Positions 24,444 to 33,144 of a stretch of DNA of 64,000 bases are shown one piece after another. The stretch is from the NCBI RefSeq assembly GCF_026342355.1, contig NZ_JAPEMV010000003.1, positions 186,001 through 250,000 on the forward strand. Direction: 5' to 3'. The notes under the pieces are model-generated. The model searched no databases, was not told the origin of the DNA, and saw only the letters and a program-made list of their open reading frames with translations. The translations under genes were made by a program, and so were the position numbers. Every line of letters starts with the position of its first letter. The first letter of the stretch is position 1. The stretch is from Streptomyces sp. NBC_00249 (GTDB taxonomy: Bacteria; Actinomycetota; Actinomycetes; Streptomycetales; Streptomycetaceae).

Positions 24444-25697
24444 CTACGCGGGGGATTCGGGCCCTTTGCGCAGGACGAGTGCCGCGTTCGAACCCATCAG
24501 GCCCCGGCTCAGGACGAGCGCGGTCCGCAGCGGAGCGACGCGGGCGCTGCCGGTGACCAGGTCGAGGTCGTGGCAGACGTCGAAGACGTTCGGCGTGGGC
24601 GGGACGACCCCGTGCTCCAGGGCCAGGACCGCCGCGGCCGTGTCGAGGGTGCCGGCCGCGCAGTACGCCCGCCCGGTACCGGTCTTGGGAGCCGTGACGG
24701 CCACCTTCGCCGCGTGCCCGCCGAGGGCCTCGTGCAGGGCCCGCGCCTCGGCCGCGTCGGCCTCGGGCGTGCCCAGCGCGTCGGCGAACACCACGTCCAC
24801 CTCCTCGGGGGCGCAGCCCGCCTCCCGCAGCGCGCCGCGGATCGCGTGCGCCAGGCCCTCCGCGGACCGGTCCCAGCGGGCCGGCCCGGTGAAGGTCGCC
24901 GCGTGCCCGGCCAGCAGGGCCCGGATCGGCGCCCCCCGCCGCGCGGCGGCGTCCGCGTCCTCGACGGTGAACATCGCACCGCCCTCGGCCGGGACGAAGC
25001 CGCAGGCCTTCGCGGTGAACGGCCGGTAGGCGCGCTCCGGGTCGTCCCGGGTGCTGAGGCCCTCGTAACCCAGCTGGCAGACCACGGAGTACGGCGCGAG
25101 CGGGGCCTCCGTCGCGCCGACCAGCATGGCCCGGCTGCCCTGCCGGATCCCCCGGGCGGCGTGCGCGAAGGCGTCCAGCCCGCCCGCCTCGTCGCTCGCC
25201 ACCACCCCGCAGGGGCCCTTGAACCCGCGCCGGATGGAGATCTGGCCGGTGCTGGCCGCGTAGAACCAGGCGATCGACTGGTACGGGCCGACGTAGCGGG
25301 GGCCCTGCCCCCACAGCCGCTGGAGCTCGCGCTGCCCGAACTCGCCGCCGCCCGACCCGGCCGCCGTGACCACGCCCACCGCGAACGGGTCGTCCTCGTA
25401 GTCGGCCCGGCCCAGCCGGGCGTGCTCCAGCGCCAGATCGGCCGCGGCCAGCGCGTAGTGGCTGAACCGGTCGGTCTGCACCAGGAACCGGTCCTCGACC
25501 AGGCCGCCGGGGTCGAAGCCCCGTACCTCGCCCGCGACCCGCACCGGAAGGTGCTCGCAGCCCTGCCGGGTCACCCGGTCCAGGACGCTGTCGCCGGCCT
25601 GCGTCGCCTTCCAGAAGGCGTCCGCGCCGATCCCGTTGGGCGCGACGACCCCGATGCCCGTGACGGCCACCGTCTTGCCGGCAGTACGGCTGTTCAC
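24444..25697 (-). CDS. Chain length factor (KS-beta) of the spore-pigment PKS
   Basis: A 417-residue KS-beta subunit starting at GTG 25697, overlapping the KS-alpha stop (GTGA). It forms a heterodimer with KS-alpha and sets chain length. The KS active-site cysteine position reads [10 protein letters not shown], with Glu aligned to the KS-alpha Cys (TGCTSGLDA). Characterised CLFs commonly have Gln there. The rest of the thiolase fold is intact, for example [15 protein letters not shown] and the C-terminal GSNAALVL. The position corresponds to whiE ORFIV. Confidence 0.94.
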   Translation of the reverse strand: MNSRTAGKTVAVTGIGVVAPNGIGADAFWKATQAGDSVLDRVTRQGCEHLPVRVAGEVRGFDPGGLVEDRFLVQTDRFSHYALAAADLALEHARLGRADYEDDPFAVGVVTAAGSGGGEFGQRELQRLWGQGPRYVGPYQSIAWFYAASTGQISIRRGFKGPCGVVASDEAGGLDAFAHAARGIRQGSRAMLVGATEAPLAPYSVVCQLGYEGLSTRDDPERAYRPFTAKACGFVPAEGGAMFTVEDADAAARRGAPIRALLAGHAATFTGPARWDRSAEGLAHAIRGALREAGCAPEEVDVVFADALGTPEADAAEARALHEALGGHAAKVAVTAPKTGTGRAYCAAGTLDTAAAVLALEHGVVPPTPNVFDVCHDLDLVTGSARVAPLRTALVLSRGLMGSNAALVLRKGPESPA

Positions 25698-26965
25698 GCG
25701 CGTACCTCCTTGGGCTGGGTCAGGACCACGGCGGACTGGAAGCCGCCGAAGCCGCTGCCGACGGACAGCACGCTGCGCAGGGTGTGGCTGCGGGCCGTGC
25801 GCGGCACGTAGTCCAGATCGCATTCGGGGTCGGGGGTCTCGTAGTTCGCGGTCGGCGGTACCACGTGATGGGTCATCGCCAGGACGCAGGCCGCGAGTTC
25901 GATCGCCCCGATGGCGCCGAGGGAGTGCCCCACCATCGACTTGATGGAGCTCATCGGCGTCCGGTAGGCGTGGTCCCCGAGCACCCGCTTGACGGCCGCC
26001 GTCTCGTGGCGGTCGTTCTGCTTGGTGCCGGAGCCGTGCGCGTTCACGTAGTCGATCTCGTCGGCGCCCGTACGGGCCTGCGCCAGGGCCGTCTCGATGG
26101 CGCGGGCCATCTCCAGCCCCTCGGCGGTCAGCCCGGTCATGTGGTGGGCGTTGCCGAAGGTGGCGTAACCGCCGATCTCGCAGTAGACGGTCGCCCCGCG
26201 GGCGCGGGCGTGCTCCAGCTCCTCCAGGACGAGGACGGCGCCGCCCTCGCCGAGCACGAAGCCGTCCCGGTCGGCGTCGAAGGGCCGGGAAGCGTGCTCC
26301 GGGTCGTCGTTGTTCGCCGAGGTCGCCTTGATGGCGTCGAAGCAGGCCACCGTGATGGGGGAGACCGGGGAGTCGGACGCGCCCGCGATGCACACCTCCA
26401 TCCGGCCCTCCTGTATGGCGTGCACGGCGTACCCGACGGCGTCGAGCCCGGAGGTGCAGCCGGTGGAGACGGTCTGCACCGGCCCGCGCGCACCCGTCTG
26501 CTCGGCGACCGCCGAGGCCAGGGTGGCGGGCGTGAACGCCCGGTGCAGGAAGGGGGAGGCCAGCCGGTGGTCGACGTCCCACCAGTCACCCTGCTGGCTG
26601 ACGGCCACGTAGTCGTGCTCCAGGCGGGTGGTCCCGCCGACGGCCGTGCCCAGCGAGACCCCCGTACGCCAGGAGCCCTCCTCGTCGATCTCCAGACCGG
26701 AGTCGGCCACCGCCTCCCGGGCGGCGACCATCGCGAACTGGATGTAGCGGTCCGCCCGGGCCGTGTCGTCCGGTCCCAGGCCGTGCGCGGCCGGGTCGAA
26801 ATCGACCTCGGCGGCTATCCGGGAGCGGAACCCGGCCGGGTCGAAGAGGGTGATGCCCCTGGTCGCCGTACGGCCGTTGGACAGCAGGTCCCAGAAGGCG
26901 GGGGCACCGATACCGCCCGGGGCGACGACGCCGACCCCGGTGACGACCACCCGCCGGCGGCTCAC
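25694..26965 (-). CDS. Beta-ketoacyl synthase (KS-alpha) of the spore-pigment PKS
   Basis: A 423-residue type II PKS ketosynthase that builds the polyketide from malonyl-ACP. The active-site cysteine is in [15 protein letters not shown], with downstream catalytic His motifs ([12 protein letters not shown] and [12 protein letters not shown]). It starts at GTG 26965 overlapping the cupin stop (GTGA) and overlaps the CLF, so all three are coupled. The order cupin-KS-CLF-ACP-cyclases matches whiE (ORFIII here). Confidence 0.96.
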   Translation of the reverse strand: MSRRRVVVTGVGVVAPGGIGAPAFWDLLSNGRTATRGITLFDPAGFRSRIAAEVDFDPAAHGLGPDDTARADRYIQFAMVAAREAVADSGLEIDEEGSWRTGVSLGTAVGGTTRLEHDYVAVSQQGDWWDVDHRLASPFLHRAFTPATLASAVAEQTGARGPVQTVSTGCTSGLDAVGYAVHAIQEGRMEVCIAGASDSPVSPITVACFDAIKATSANNDDPEHASRPFDADRDGFVLGEGGAVLVLEELEHARARGATVYCEIGGYATFGNAHHMTGLTAEGLEMARAIETALAQARTGADEIDYVNAHGSGTKQNDRHETAAVKRVLGDHAYRTPMSSIKSMVGHSLGAIGAIELAACVLAMTHHVVPPTANYETPDPECDLDYVPRTARSHTLRSVLSVGSGFGGFQSAVVLTQPKEVRA

Positions 26966-27408
26966 GAGACGGCTCCCGTGTGCTCGGGCGGTCGCTCCGC
27001 CCAGCCGGAGGCCTCCGGGTTCGGGGCCTCCTCGGTGTCCACGTGCCCGAGTTCCGGACGGGGGGCCAGCGGACCCAGGTGGAAGACCATCCGGGCCTCG
27101 GTCGCACCGACGTTGCGGAAGCGGTGGCGCACGTTCAGCGGGACCAGCAGCCCCTGGTCGGTGCGCAGCGGGTGCGGCTCGCCGTCGAGGTCGACCTCCA
27201 GGCTTCCGCTGACCACGTACACGAACTCCTCGGAGTACGGATGGTAGTGCTCGGCGATCGACTCGCCCGGGGCCATCACCGCCAGGCCCATGAACCCGCT
27301 GGTCGAGCCCACCGACGTCGGGGTGAGCACGGCGCGCAGATCACCTCCGCGCCTGCGGTTGGGCTGGGTCTCGCTGAGATCGACGATGCGCGGGTGATGT
27401 CTGGTCAT
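26962..27408 (-). CDS. Cupin-domain protein (WhiE ORFII-like)
   Basis: A 148-residue single-cupin protein. The metal-binding cupin box is visible as [16 protein letters not shown] and the second motif as [12 protein letters not shown]. In spore-pigment clusters such cupins sit just before the KS and are thought to help shape or oxidise the polyketide; the exact reaction is not known. The ATG has a GGAAG site; the end overlaps KS-alpha. Confidence 0.9.
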   Translation of the reverse strand: MTRHHPRIVDLSETQPNRRRGGDLRAVLTPTSVGSTSGFMGLAVMAPGESIAEHYHPYSEEFVYVVSGSLEVDLDGEPHPLRTDQGLLVPLNVRHRFRNVGATEARMVFHLGPLAPRPELGHVDTEEAPNPEASGWAERPPEHTGAVS

Positions 27409-27502
27409 GGCTGACTTCCTCCTGCGGACAAGGAGCCTGGACGTGGGCTGCCGGTGGTGGGGGGTGCTGCGGGGGCCGGGGCGGTGCCGCGGCCCCTCCG
27501 GA

Positions 27503-28600
27503 TCAGGACTGCGCCGGAGCCCGACGGTCGGTGATCAGGTCCATGGGGTGCGGTGCGGGCCCGGCGACGGACGGGGCACCGGCCAGCAGACGGTGCAGCA
27601 CAGCCGCGCCGCGGGTCCCGTCGATGCCGAACCCGGCGGCGAAGCGGGCCTCGGCCGGCCCGCGCACGTCGAGGAGCCGGACCACGACGTCGTCGCGCTG
27701 GAAGACGGTGCTGCTCAGCACCGGACTCGTGGGGAGCTTCGCCGCCGCCTCGTCCTGGCGGGCCAGGAAACGCGCCACGAGCGGCCCGCAGCCGGGCTTC
27801 GCCGGGTAGAACAGCGCGTGCCGGCGCACCTCCTCGGGCTGCTCGCCCTGCTCCGCGACGTGGTGCACCGCGGGGAGGGCGGCCCGCATGAAGAACATCC
27901 GGGCCGACTCGGGGTCGCCCAGGTCCCGGTCCTGCTCCAGGTACGGGTTGATGGCCTGCTCCACGGCGCGCACCTCCGGCTGCTCCGACACGTGCCGCAG
28001 CGCCGCCGTCAGGTCGCCCTGCACCTCCACCGCCCGCACCACCCGGTTGCCGTGCATGAACAGGGAGGTCCGGCACAGCCGGGTGTGGTCGTCGACGCGG
28101 GCGGCCGGGGAGGAGTAGGAGGACAGGATCTCCGCGACCCGCCCCTCGCTGCCCGGCTTGACCGTGAAGGTCAGCGCGTGCCGGACGATGCCCGCACCCA
28201 GCCGGGGGGAGGGCTGGAGCCGGCCGCCGAGCGCCGTGGCCGGGGCCTCGTAGCGCTTGCCGGTCTCGCGCAGCACGGTGAAGGTCAGCGGGCGCATGGC
28301 CCGGGCGCAGGCGCCGAGCGGACGGACCTGCTCCGCGTGCGCCTCGCTGTTCACCCAGGCGAGGTACTGCGGGGCGCTCGCCCACTCGCTCGTGATCAGC
28401 CACTGCGAGGGGTTCGCGAAGGACTGGCAGAGCTGGTCGCCCAGGTGCCCGGGCACCGAGGCGATGTCGTGCCGGAGCTGCTCGTAGGCCTCGAAGAACC
28501 GCTGCTGGGCACCCTCGTGCAGGTCCATCAGCAGGACGACCCGGAGCATGGAGCCGTCGAAAGCGGACTGCGACACCCGTGTCGACAGGGTGGTGGTCAT
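27503..28600 (-). CDS. WhiE ORFI-like spore-pigment protein (SchA/CurD-like)
   Basis: A 365-residue protein with repeated alpha+beta units resembling antibiotic-biosynthesis monooxygenase (ABM)/SchA-CurD-like domains: three similar stretches begin near [28 protein letters not shown] and [14 protein letters not shown]. It is the first gene of the pigment operon, as whiE ORFI. ATG 28600 is chosen for its AAGGAG site; an upstream in-frame start at 28648 has none as good. The biochemical role in pigment assembly is not established from sequence. Confidence 0.85.
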   Translation of the reverse strand: MTTTLSTRVSQSAFDGSMLRVVLLMDLHEGAQQRFFEAYEQLRHDIASVPGHLGDQLCQSFANPSQWLITSEWASAPQYLAWVNSEAHAEQVRPLGACARAMRPLTFTVLRETGKRYEAPATALGGRLQPSPRLGAGIVRHALTFTVKPGSEGRVAEILSSYSSPAARVDDHTRLCRTSLFMHGNRVVRAVEVQGDLTAALRHVSEQPEVRAVEQAINPYLEQDRDLGDPESARMFFMRAALPAVHHVAEQGEQPEEVRRHALFYPAKPGCGPLVARFLARQDEAAAKLPTSPVLSSTVFQRDDVVVRLLDVRGPAEARFAAGFGIDGTRGAAVLHRLLAGAPSVAGPAPHPMDLITDRRAPAQS

Positions 28601-28888
28601 CTGCTCACTCCTTCGTGAAGGCACTGAGGCCGGCGCTGACGCGCTCACACGTGCGCCGGTCGGCGGCGGCTGCCCGGGGGTGCGGGGCCTGGAAGGCCCC
28701 CGCGGCCGGGAACGACGGGCGGCGTGGCCGAGAGGGGCCGCCGCTGTCGCTCATCGTCATCCGCCCGGGTGCGTCTCGCTACATCTCCGGATCAAGCGGG
28801 TGACAAGAGGCGAATCACCAGGGCTTCGAGGCCGATCGGGGGCATAAGGCGTCCACTGCCCCCCACACGAAACAGGAGCCAGCAGCTG
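28601..28888. promoter_or_regulatory. Divergent spore-pigment promoter region
   Basis: A 288-base region between the pigment operon (minus) and the hydroxylase (plus). In whiE the matching region holds developmentally controlled promoters, one of them SigF-dependent; I could not identify a convincing -35/-10 pair by eye. It contains no credible gene. Confidence 0.5.
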
Positions 28889-30520
28889 ATGGAAGAGCAT
28901 GCCGATGTTCGCGTACCGGTCCTCGTCGTGGGCGGCTCCCTCGTGGGCCTGTCCACCTCGCTGTTCCTGAGCCGCCACGGCATCAGGCACATGCTGGTCG
29001 AAAAACACTCCGGTACCTCCGTGCACCCCCGTGGCCGCGGCATCAACGCCCGGACGATGGAACTGTTCCGGATGGCGGGCGCCGAGCCCGCCATCCGCAA
29101 GGAAGCCTCCGCCCTGGAGGCCAACCAGGGCATCCTGCAGACCGACGCGCTCATCGGCGGCGAGCACAAGTGGCTGATCAAGGCCGTGGACCCGGGCGGG
29201 GCCCTGCGCCGCTTCAGCCCGACCGGCTGGTGCCTGTGCAGCCAGAACAACATCGAGCCGCTGCTGGCCGCGCAGAGCCACGCGCAGGGCGCCGACGTAC
29301 GGTTCTCCACCGAACTGATGAGCTTCGACCAGGACGCCGAGGGGGTCAGCGCCCTGGTGAAGAACCGGGAGACCGGTGAGCACCTCACCGTACGGGCGGA
29401 CTACCTGATCGGCGCCGACGGGCCGCGCAGCCCCGTCCGGGAGGCGCTCGGCATCCGTCAGAGCGGCAGCGGCGAGCTGTTCCACAACGTGAGCATCGTC
29501 TTCCGCTCCGAACGGCTGGCCGGGCTCCTCGGCGACCTGCGCTTCATCGTCTGCTACCTGATGAAGCCGGGCGCCGACGGGGCGCTGCTGCCGGTGGACA
29601 ACGAGGCCCAGTGGGTCTTCCACGCCCCCTGGCACCCGGAGACGGGCGAGACCCTCGAGGACTTCACCGACGAGCGCTGCGTCGCCCACATCCGCAACGC
29701 CATCGGGGTGCCCGACCTGGACGTCGAGGTCGGCGGGAAGGCTCCCTGGCACGCCGCCGAACGGATCGCGGACCAGTACCGGGCCGGCCGGGTGTTCCTG
29801 GTCGGAGACGCGGCCCACGAGATGTGCCCCACCGGCGCCTTCGGCTCCAACACCGGCATCCAGGACGCGCACAACCTGGCCTGGAAGGTGGCCGCGGTGC
29901 TCGGCGGGTCCGCCGGTCCGGGGCTGCTCGACACCTACGAGGCCGAACGGCTCCCCGTGGCCCTCGCCACGGCCGCGCGCGCCTCCGCCCGTTCGGCCGA
30001 ACACAGCCACCCCGGGTACGTGCCCCCGCCCACCATGGGCGGCGGCCCCGGCAGCGGCGTCCTCACCACGGCCATGGGCTACTGCTACCCGAGCGGCGCG
30101 GTCATCGGCGGCGACCCCTCCCGGCCGGTCATCCCCCAGGAGATGCGCCTCCAGGGCGACGTCGGCACCCGCGCCCCGCACATGTGGCTGACCCGGGCGG
30201 GGGAGCGGATCTCCACCCTCGACCTCTACGAGCGCTCGTTCGTGCTGCTCAGCTCCCCGGGCACGCCCTGGGCCGAGGCCGCGGCCCGGGTGTCGCGGGA
30301 ACTGGGCGCGCACCTGGACACCTGGACGGTGGGCTCCGGACCGGACGCCGACCTGGTCCAGCCGGAGGACGCCGACTGGACGGAGCTGCACGAGCTGCCG
30401 GCCGACGGCGCGGTACTGGTGCGCCCCGACGGCTTCGTGGCCTGGCGGGCGGAAGGCGTCCCCGCCGACCCGCGCGCGGCCCTGCGGGACGCCATGGCGC
30501 AGCTGCTGCGGCAGCCGTGA
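28889..30520 (+). CDS. FAD-dependent aromatic hydroxylase (WhiE ORFVIII-like)
   Basis: A 543-residue class A flavoprotein monooxygenase (PHBH type). The Rossmann motif VLVVGGSLVGLSTSLFLSR is at about residues 10-28, the DG motif is LIGADGPRSPVREALG, and the GD motif is VFLVGDAAHEMCPTGAFG. A C-terminal thioredoxin-like extension is typical of polyketide hydroxylases. It is divergent from the main pigment operon exactly as whiE ORFVIII, and should hydroxylate the aromatic spore pigment. The ATG follows an AGGAG site; no other gene lies between it and the terminator. Confidence 0.94.
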   Translation: MEEHADVRVPVLVVGGSLVGLSTSLFLSRHGIRHMLVEKHSGTSVHPRGRGINARTMELFRMAGAEPAIRKEASALEANQGILQTDALIGGEHKWLIKAVDPGGALRRFSPTGWCLCSQNNIEPLLAAQSHAQGADVRFSTELMSFDQDAEGVSALVKNRETGEHLTVRADYLIGADGPRSPVREALGIRQSGSGELFHNVSIVFRSERLAGLLGDLRFIVCYLMKPGADGALLPVDNEAQWVFHAPWHPETGETLEDFTDERCVAHIRNAIGVPDLDVEVGGKAPWHAAERIADQYRAGRVFLVGDAAHEMCPTGAFGSNTGIQDAHNLAWKVAAVLGGSAGPGLLDTYEAERLPVALATAARASARSAEHSHPGYVPPPTMGGGPGSGVLTTAMGYCYPSGAVIGGDPSRPVIPQEMRLQGDVGTRAPHMWLTRAGERISTLDLYERSFVLLSSPGTPWAEAAARVSRELGAHLDTWTVGSGPDADLVQPEDADWTELHELPADGAVLVRPDGFVAWRAEGVPADPRAALRDAMAQLLRQP

Positions 30521-30556
30521 CGGCCACCGCCCCCTGAGGGCGGCCGCCCCCGCACG

Positions 30557-30600
30557 ACGGCCCCTGCCGGCCGGGATCCGTCCCGGCCGGCAGGGGCCGT
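30557..30600. terminator. Bidirectional hairpin terminator
   Basis: A perfect 20-base stem (30557-30576 with 30581-30600; inner arms GCCGGCCGGGA / TCCCGGCCGGC) around a TCCG loop, midway between two convergent genes, so it can end transcription from both. Confidence 0.9.
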
Positions 30601-30609
30601 CCCTCGTGC

Positions 30610-30825
30610 TCAGCGGCAGGCCCAGCAGCCCGACCAGCAGCCGTGGCCGGCCGGGCGCGGGCGGGGGCGGTGGTGCGCCGTCGAGGTCCGCGCGGGCCGC
30701 GTCGCGTCGCGGGCGGCCCGGCCGGCGAGGCAGGCGACCACCACCGCGACGGCGGCGAGCTCCTCGGGTTCCGCGGTGCCCCGGTGGACCCGGAGCAGGC
30801 TGGATATGGGGGCGTCACTTCGCAT
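30610..30825 (-). CDS. Acyl-CoA carboxylase epsilon subunit-like small protein
   Basis: A 71-residue protein starting at ATG 30825 behind a GAGAGG site. Residues 9-35 (LLRVHRGTAEPEELAAVAVVVACLAG) match the conserved core of actinobacterial acyl-CoA carboxylase epsilon (AccE/PccE-like) subunits, which stabilise or stimulate alpha-beta carboxylases making malonyl- or methylmalonyl-CoA. The tail is Arg/Pro-rich and ends with GCWSGCWACR-like Cys/Trp residues. No carboxylase beta gene is adjacent. Lying beside the spore-pigment cluster, it could boost malonyl-CoA supply. Confidence 0.7.
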   Translation of the reverse strand: MRSDAPISSLLRVHRGTAEPEELAAVAVVVACLAGRAARDATRPARTSTAHHRPRPRPAGHGCWSGCWACR

Positions 30826-30995
30826 CGACTCGGCCTCTCGTCAGGAGAGTTCACCTCGCCGGGCCACGGGGACCCCGACGCTGACGACGCTACGAGCCCC
30901 CCACCGGCCTGTCGTGCGGGGAAGCCCCGCACACACCCATCCGTGCGACACGCCCGGGATCCGGGCGGTTCCTGAGCCACATGGCGCAGCGGCCC

Positions 30996-31022
30996 GGGCC
31001 TGGGCCTGGGCCTGGGCCTGGG
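30996..31022 (+). repeat. (GGGCCT)n tandem repeat with G-quadruplex pattern
   Basis: Five GGG runs separated by CCT, right behind the stop of the minus-strand copper oxidase gene. It fits the G3N3 quadruplex pattern on the plus strand; the minus-strand transcript would carry the C-rich copy. Confidence 0.85.
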
Positions 31023-31026
31023 CCGG

Positions 31027-32892
31027 CTAGCGGACCCCGAGCTTCACCCACTTGGCCGTACTGGGCACGCCCCGGCCGTCCAGCAGGAACAGCATGTAGT
31101 ACCCGGGCGGCGCGTCGGCCGCGCCGGGCGGGGTGCGCAGCCCGATCACGTCACCGCGCACCCCCGTGATCCGCAGGTCCAGGTGGCGCTGGCTGGTGTT
31201 CACCGCGTGCGTCACCGTCGTCGGCGCCAGCAGCACGGCCCGGCGTACGGCGGAGGCGGTGCTGCTGCGCACCTCGAAGGCCCGGTCGTGGGCGAGTTCG
31301 CCGCCGGGCACCCGGTCCAGGGCGGGCCGGGCGCCCCGGTGCAGATAGGCCGGCTCGTACAGCTCGACGCTGCCGTCCATGGCGTCGCGGATGTCGGGGT
31401 CGTTGGCGATCTGCTGGAGCTCGTCCCCGGTCACCATCACCCGGCCGTCGGGCAGCACCAGGGCGTTGGAGTGGTAGCCGCGGGGCAGCCGCTGCGCCGG
31501 GCCGAGCCGCCAGCGGCCGTCGGCGCCGCGCAGTTCCGTCTGCCGGTACGTGAGGTCGGCCTTCGGGTTGAAGGGGCCGTTGCCGTAGTCCCGGGTGTCC
31601 AGGGCGCCGTTGACCGTGAGCAGGGTGGCGTCGGGCAGGATCAGGGTGTCGTCCTGGGTCCGGCCGAAGGCGCGCGGTTCCTCGGTGGTCCAGCGTCCGC
31701 CCGAGAGCCGGTACGTGTTCGGGTCGCGCGGGTCGCCGCCGAGCACCAGGACCGAGTCCGGGCCCCGGAATCCGGCCGGGAGGGGCACGGCCGAACCGTA
31801 GCCCCGGAAGTCGGCGGGCCGCCGGGGCAGGTCGCGGCGGGTCTCCGCGACCGGGTCGAACAGCCACTGCTGGTCGGCGTCCCGGCCCAGGCCGTAGATC
31901 ATGCCGTCCCGCAGCGAGAAGAGGTGCGGGTAGTCGTTGCGGAAGGGCGCGTCCGCCCCGAACCGCTCGGAGGCGATGCCCAGGGGGATGTCGTACGTCC
32001 GCCACGGCACGGGCAGCCGCTTCGCCGGGAATCGCTCGACCACCGGGGTCGGGGTGCCCGTGCCGCGTTCCGACTGGCCGGACATGACGATCTGGCGGCC
32101 GTCCGCCCCGGTGACCGCCGAGGGGTACCAGCGGCCCACCGACATGTCGCGGTTGCGGTACCACATCTCCGTCCAGGGGTCGAAGACGAAGGACAGCCTG
32201 GCGCCGCTGCCGCCCTTGCCGCCCGCGTTCCCGCCGAAGACCGCGAGCATGCCGTTGGGCAGGAAGGCGTGCCCGGCGCAGAAGAAGGGCGCCGGGCGCG
32301 GGGCGTACGTACCGTCGGGCATCAGTACCGTCGGCGGGCGGACCTCCTTGAACGCCCGGGCGCCGGTGCCGCGGGCCGGGTCCCACAGGAAGGCCCGGCC
32401 CGCGTTGGTCTTCCCGATCCGGTCGGTGGGGCCGGTCTCCGCGGTGGGGTCGGTGCCGACCCGCTCGAAGGAGAAGAGCAGCACCTTGCCGGTCGGGAGC
32501 TGGGCGAGGTGGACGCCGAAGTCGGGGGAGGGGAAGAACTCCGTGAACCGGCCGGACACCGCCGGGGCGAAGGCGGCGTTGGCCCGCGCCTGCGACTGCG
32601 TCAGGGACGCCAGGCTCGCGGTGCGGGTGGCCTGCGGGTACTCCCCGGCGCTGTGGGCCGCGCCGCGCCGCCCGGCGTGCTCGCGGGCGTGCTCCTCGCC
32701 GAGCTGGGCCACCTCGTCGGGCCGTACGTCGCCTGCGGCGCCCGCGTGCGCGGGAGCCGGCCGCGGGGCGGAATCCGCCGGATCCGCCGAGGCCGGGGCG
32801 GCCAGGGCCGCCGCGACGGCCAGCGCGCAGACGAACACGCGGGCCGGGCGGACGGCGGAGGGGAGGGCGGGCCGGTGTACTGCGCGGGGCAT
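31027..32892 (-). CDS. Secreted galactose oxidase-like radical copper oxidase
   Basis: A 621-residue exported enzyme with a signal peptide at about 15-36 (ALAAPASA). It has a seven-bladed kelch-type propeller and a C-terminal DUF1929/Ig-like domain. The galactose-oxidase copper site is readable: the thioether Cys in FFCAGHAF, the crosslink Tyr in RWYPSAVTG, the axial Tyr and His ligand in RGYHSNALVLPDG, and the last His in THAVNTSQRHLDL. It should oxidise an alcohol or sugar to an aldehyde with H2O2, as does Streptomyces GlxA in wall glycan metabolism, but it lacks GlxA's usual csl neighbours. ATG 32892 is supported by GAGGAG. Confidence 0.87.
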   Translation of the reverse strand: MPRAVHRPALPSAVRPARVFVCALAVAAALAAPASADPADSAPRPAPAHAGAAGDVRPDEVAQLGEEHAREHAGRRGAAHSAGEYPQATRTASLASLTQSQARANAAFAPAVSGRFTEFFPSPDFGVHLAQLPTGKVLLFSFERVGTDPTAETGPTDRIGKTNAGRAFLWDPARGTGARAFKEVRPPTVLMPDGTYAPRPAPFFCAGHAFLPNGMLAVFGGNAGGKGGSGARLSFVFDPWTEMWYRNRDMSVGRWYPSAVTGADGRQIVMSGQSERGTGTPTPVVERFPAKRLPVPWRTYDIPLGIASERFGADAPFRNDYPHLFSLRDGMIYGLGRDADQQWLFDPVAETRRDLPRRPADFRGYGSAVPLPAGFRGPDSVLVLGGDPRDPNTYRLSGGRWTTEEPRAFGRTQDDTLILPDATLLTVNGALDTRDYGNGPFNPKADLTYRQTELRGADGRWRLGPAQRLPRGYHSNALVLPDGRVMVTGDELQQIANDPDIRDAMDGSVELYEPAYLHRGARPALDRVPGGELAHDRAFEVRSSTASAVRRAVLLAPTTVTHAVNTSQRHLDLRITGVRGDVIGLRTPPGAADAPPGYYMLFLLDGRGVPSTAKWVKLGVR

Positions 32893-33144
32893 GCGTCTCC
32901 TCGGTGGGCGACCGCCGGACGGGAGGGCCCATGCTAGGAGAAAATAGACAAAACACTTGATATGGCTCGAGCGTGTTCCCCGTACGGGCGTCGGCCGTCC
33001 GGATTCCCCGGTGCGGGCACACAAAAATACCCCGGACGAATTGACGTCCAGGGCGGGTGCGCGCGTATATTTAATGGTTCACGCCTAGATGAATGGGGGC
33101 GTGAGGAGGCTTTACAGGGCCATCGTATCGCGTCGGGAGCGGAA
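32893..33144. promoter_or_regulatory. Divergent promoter region of oxidase and HelR-like genes
   Basis: A 252-base, comparatively AT-rich gap. On the plus strand TTGACG (33041-33046) and TATATT (33066-33071) are spaced by 19 bases and could drive the ATPase gene. No 19-bp inverted repeat resembling the rifamycin-associated element was found. No clear minus-strand promoter could be fixed. Confidence 0.5.

Noticed and set aside
32962..33144. An upstream start for the HelR-like gene
   Set aside because: The added residues are unlike the family and would run through the likely -35/-10 region; TTG 33145 has a ribosome-binding site.
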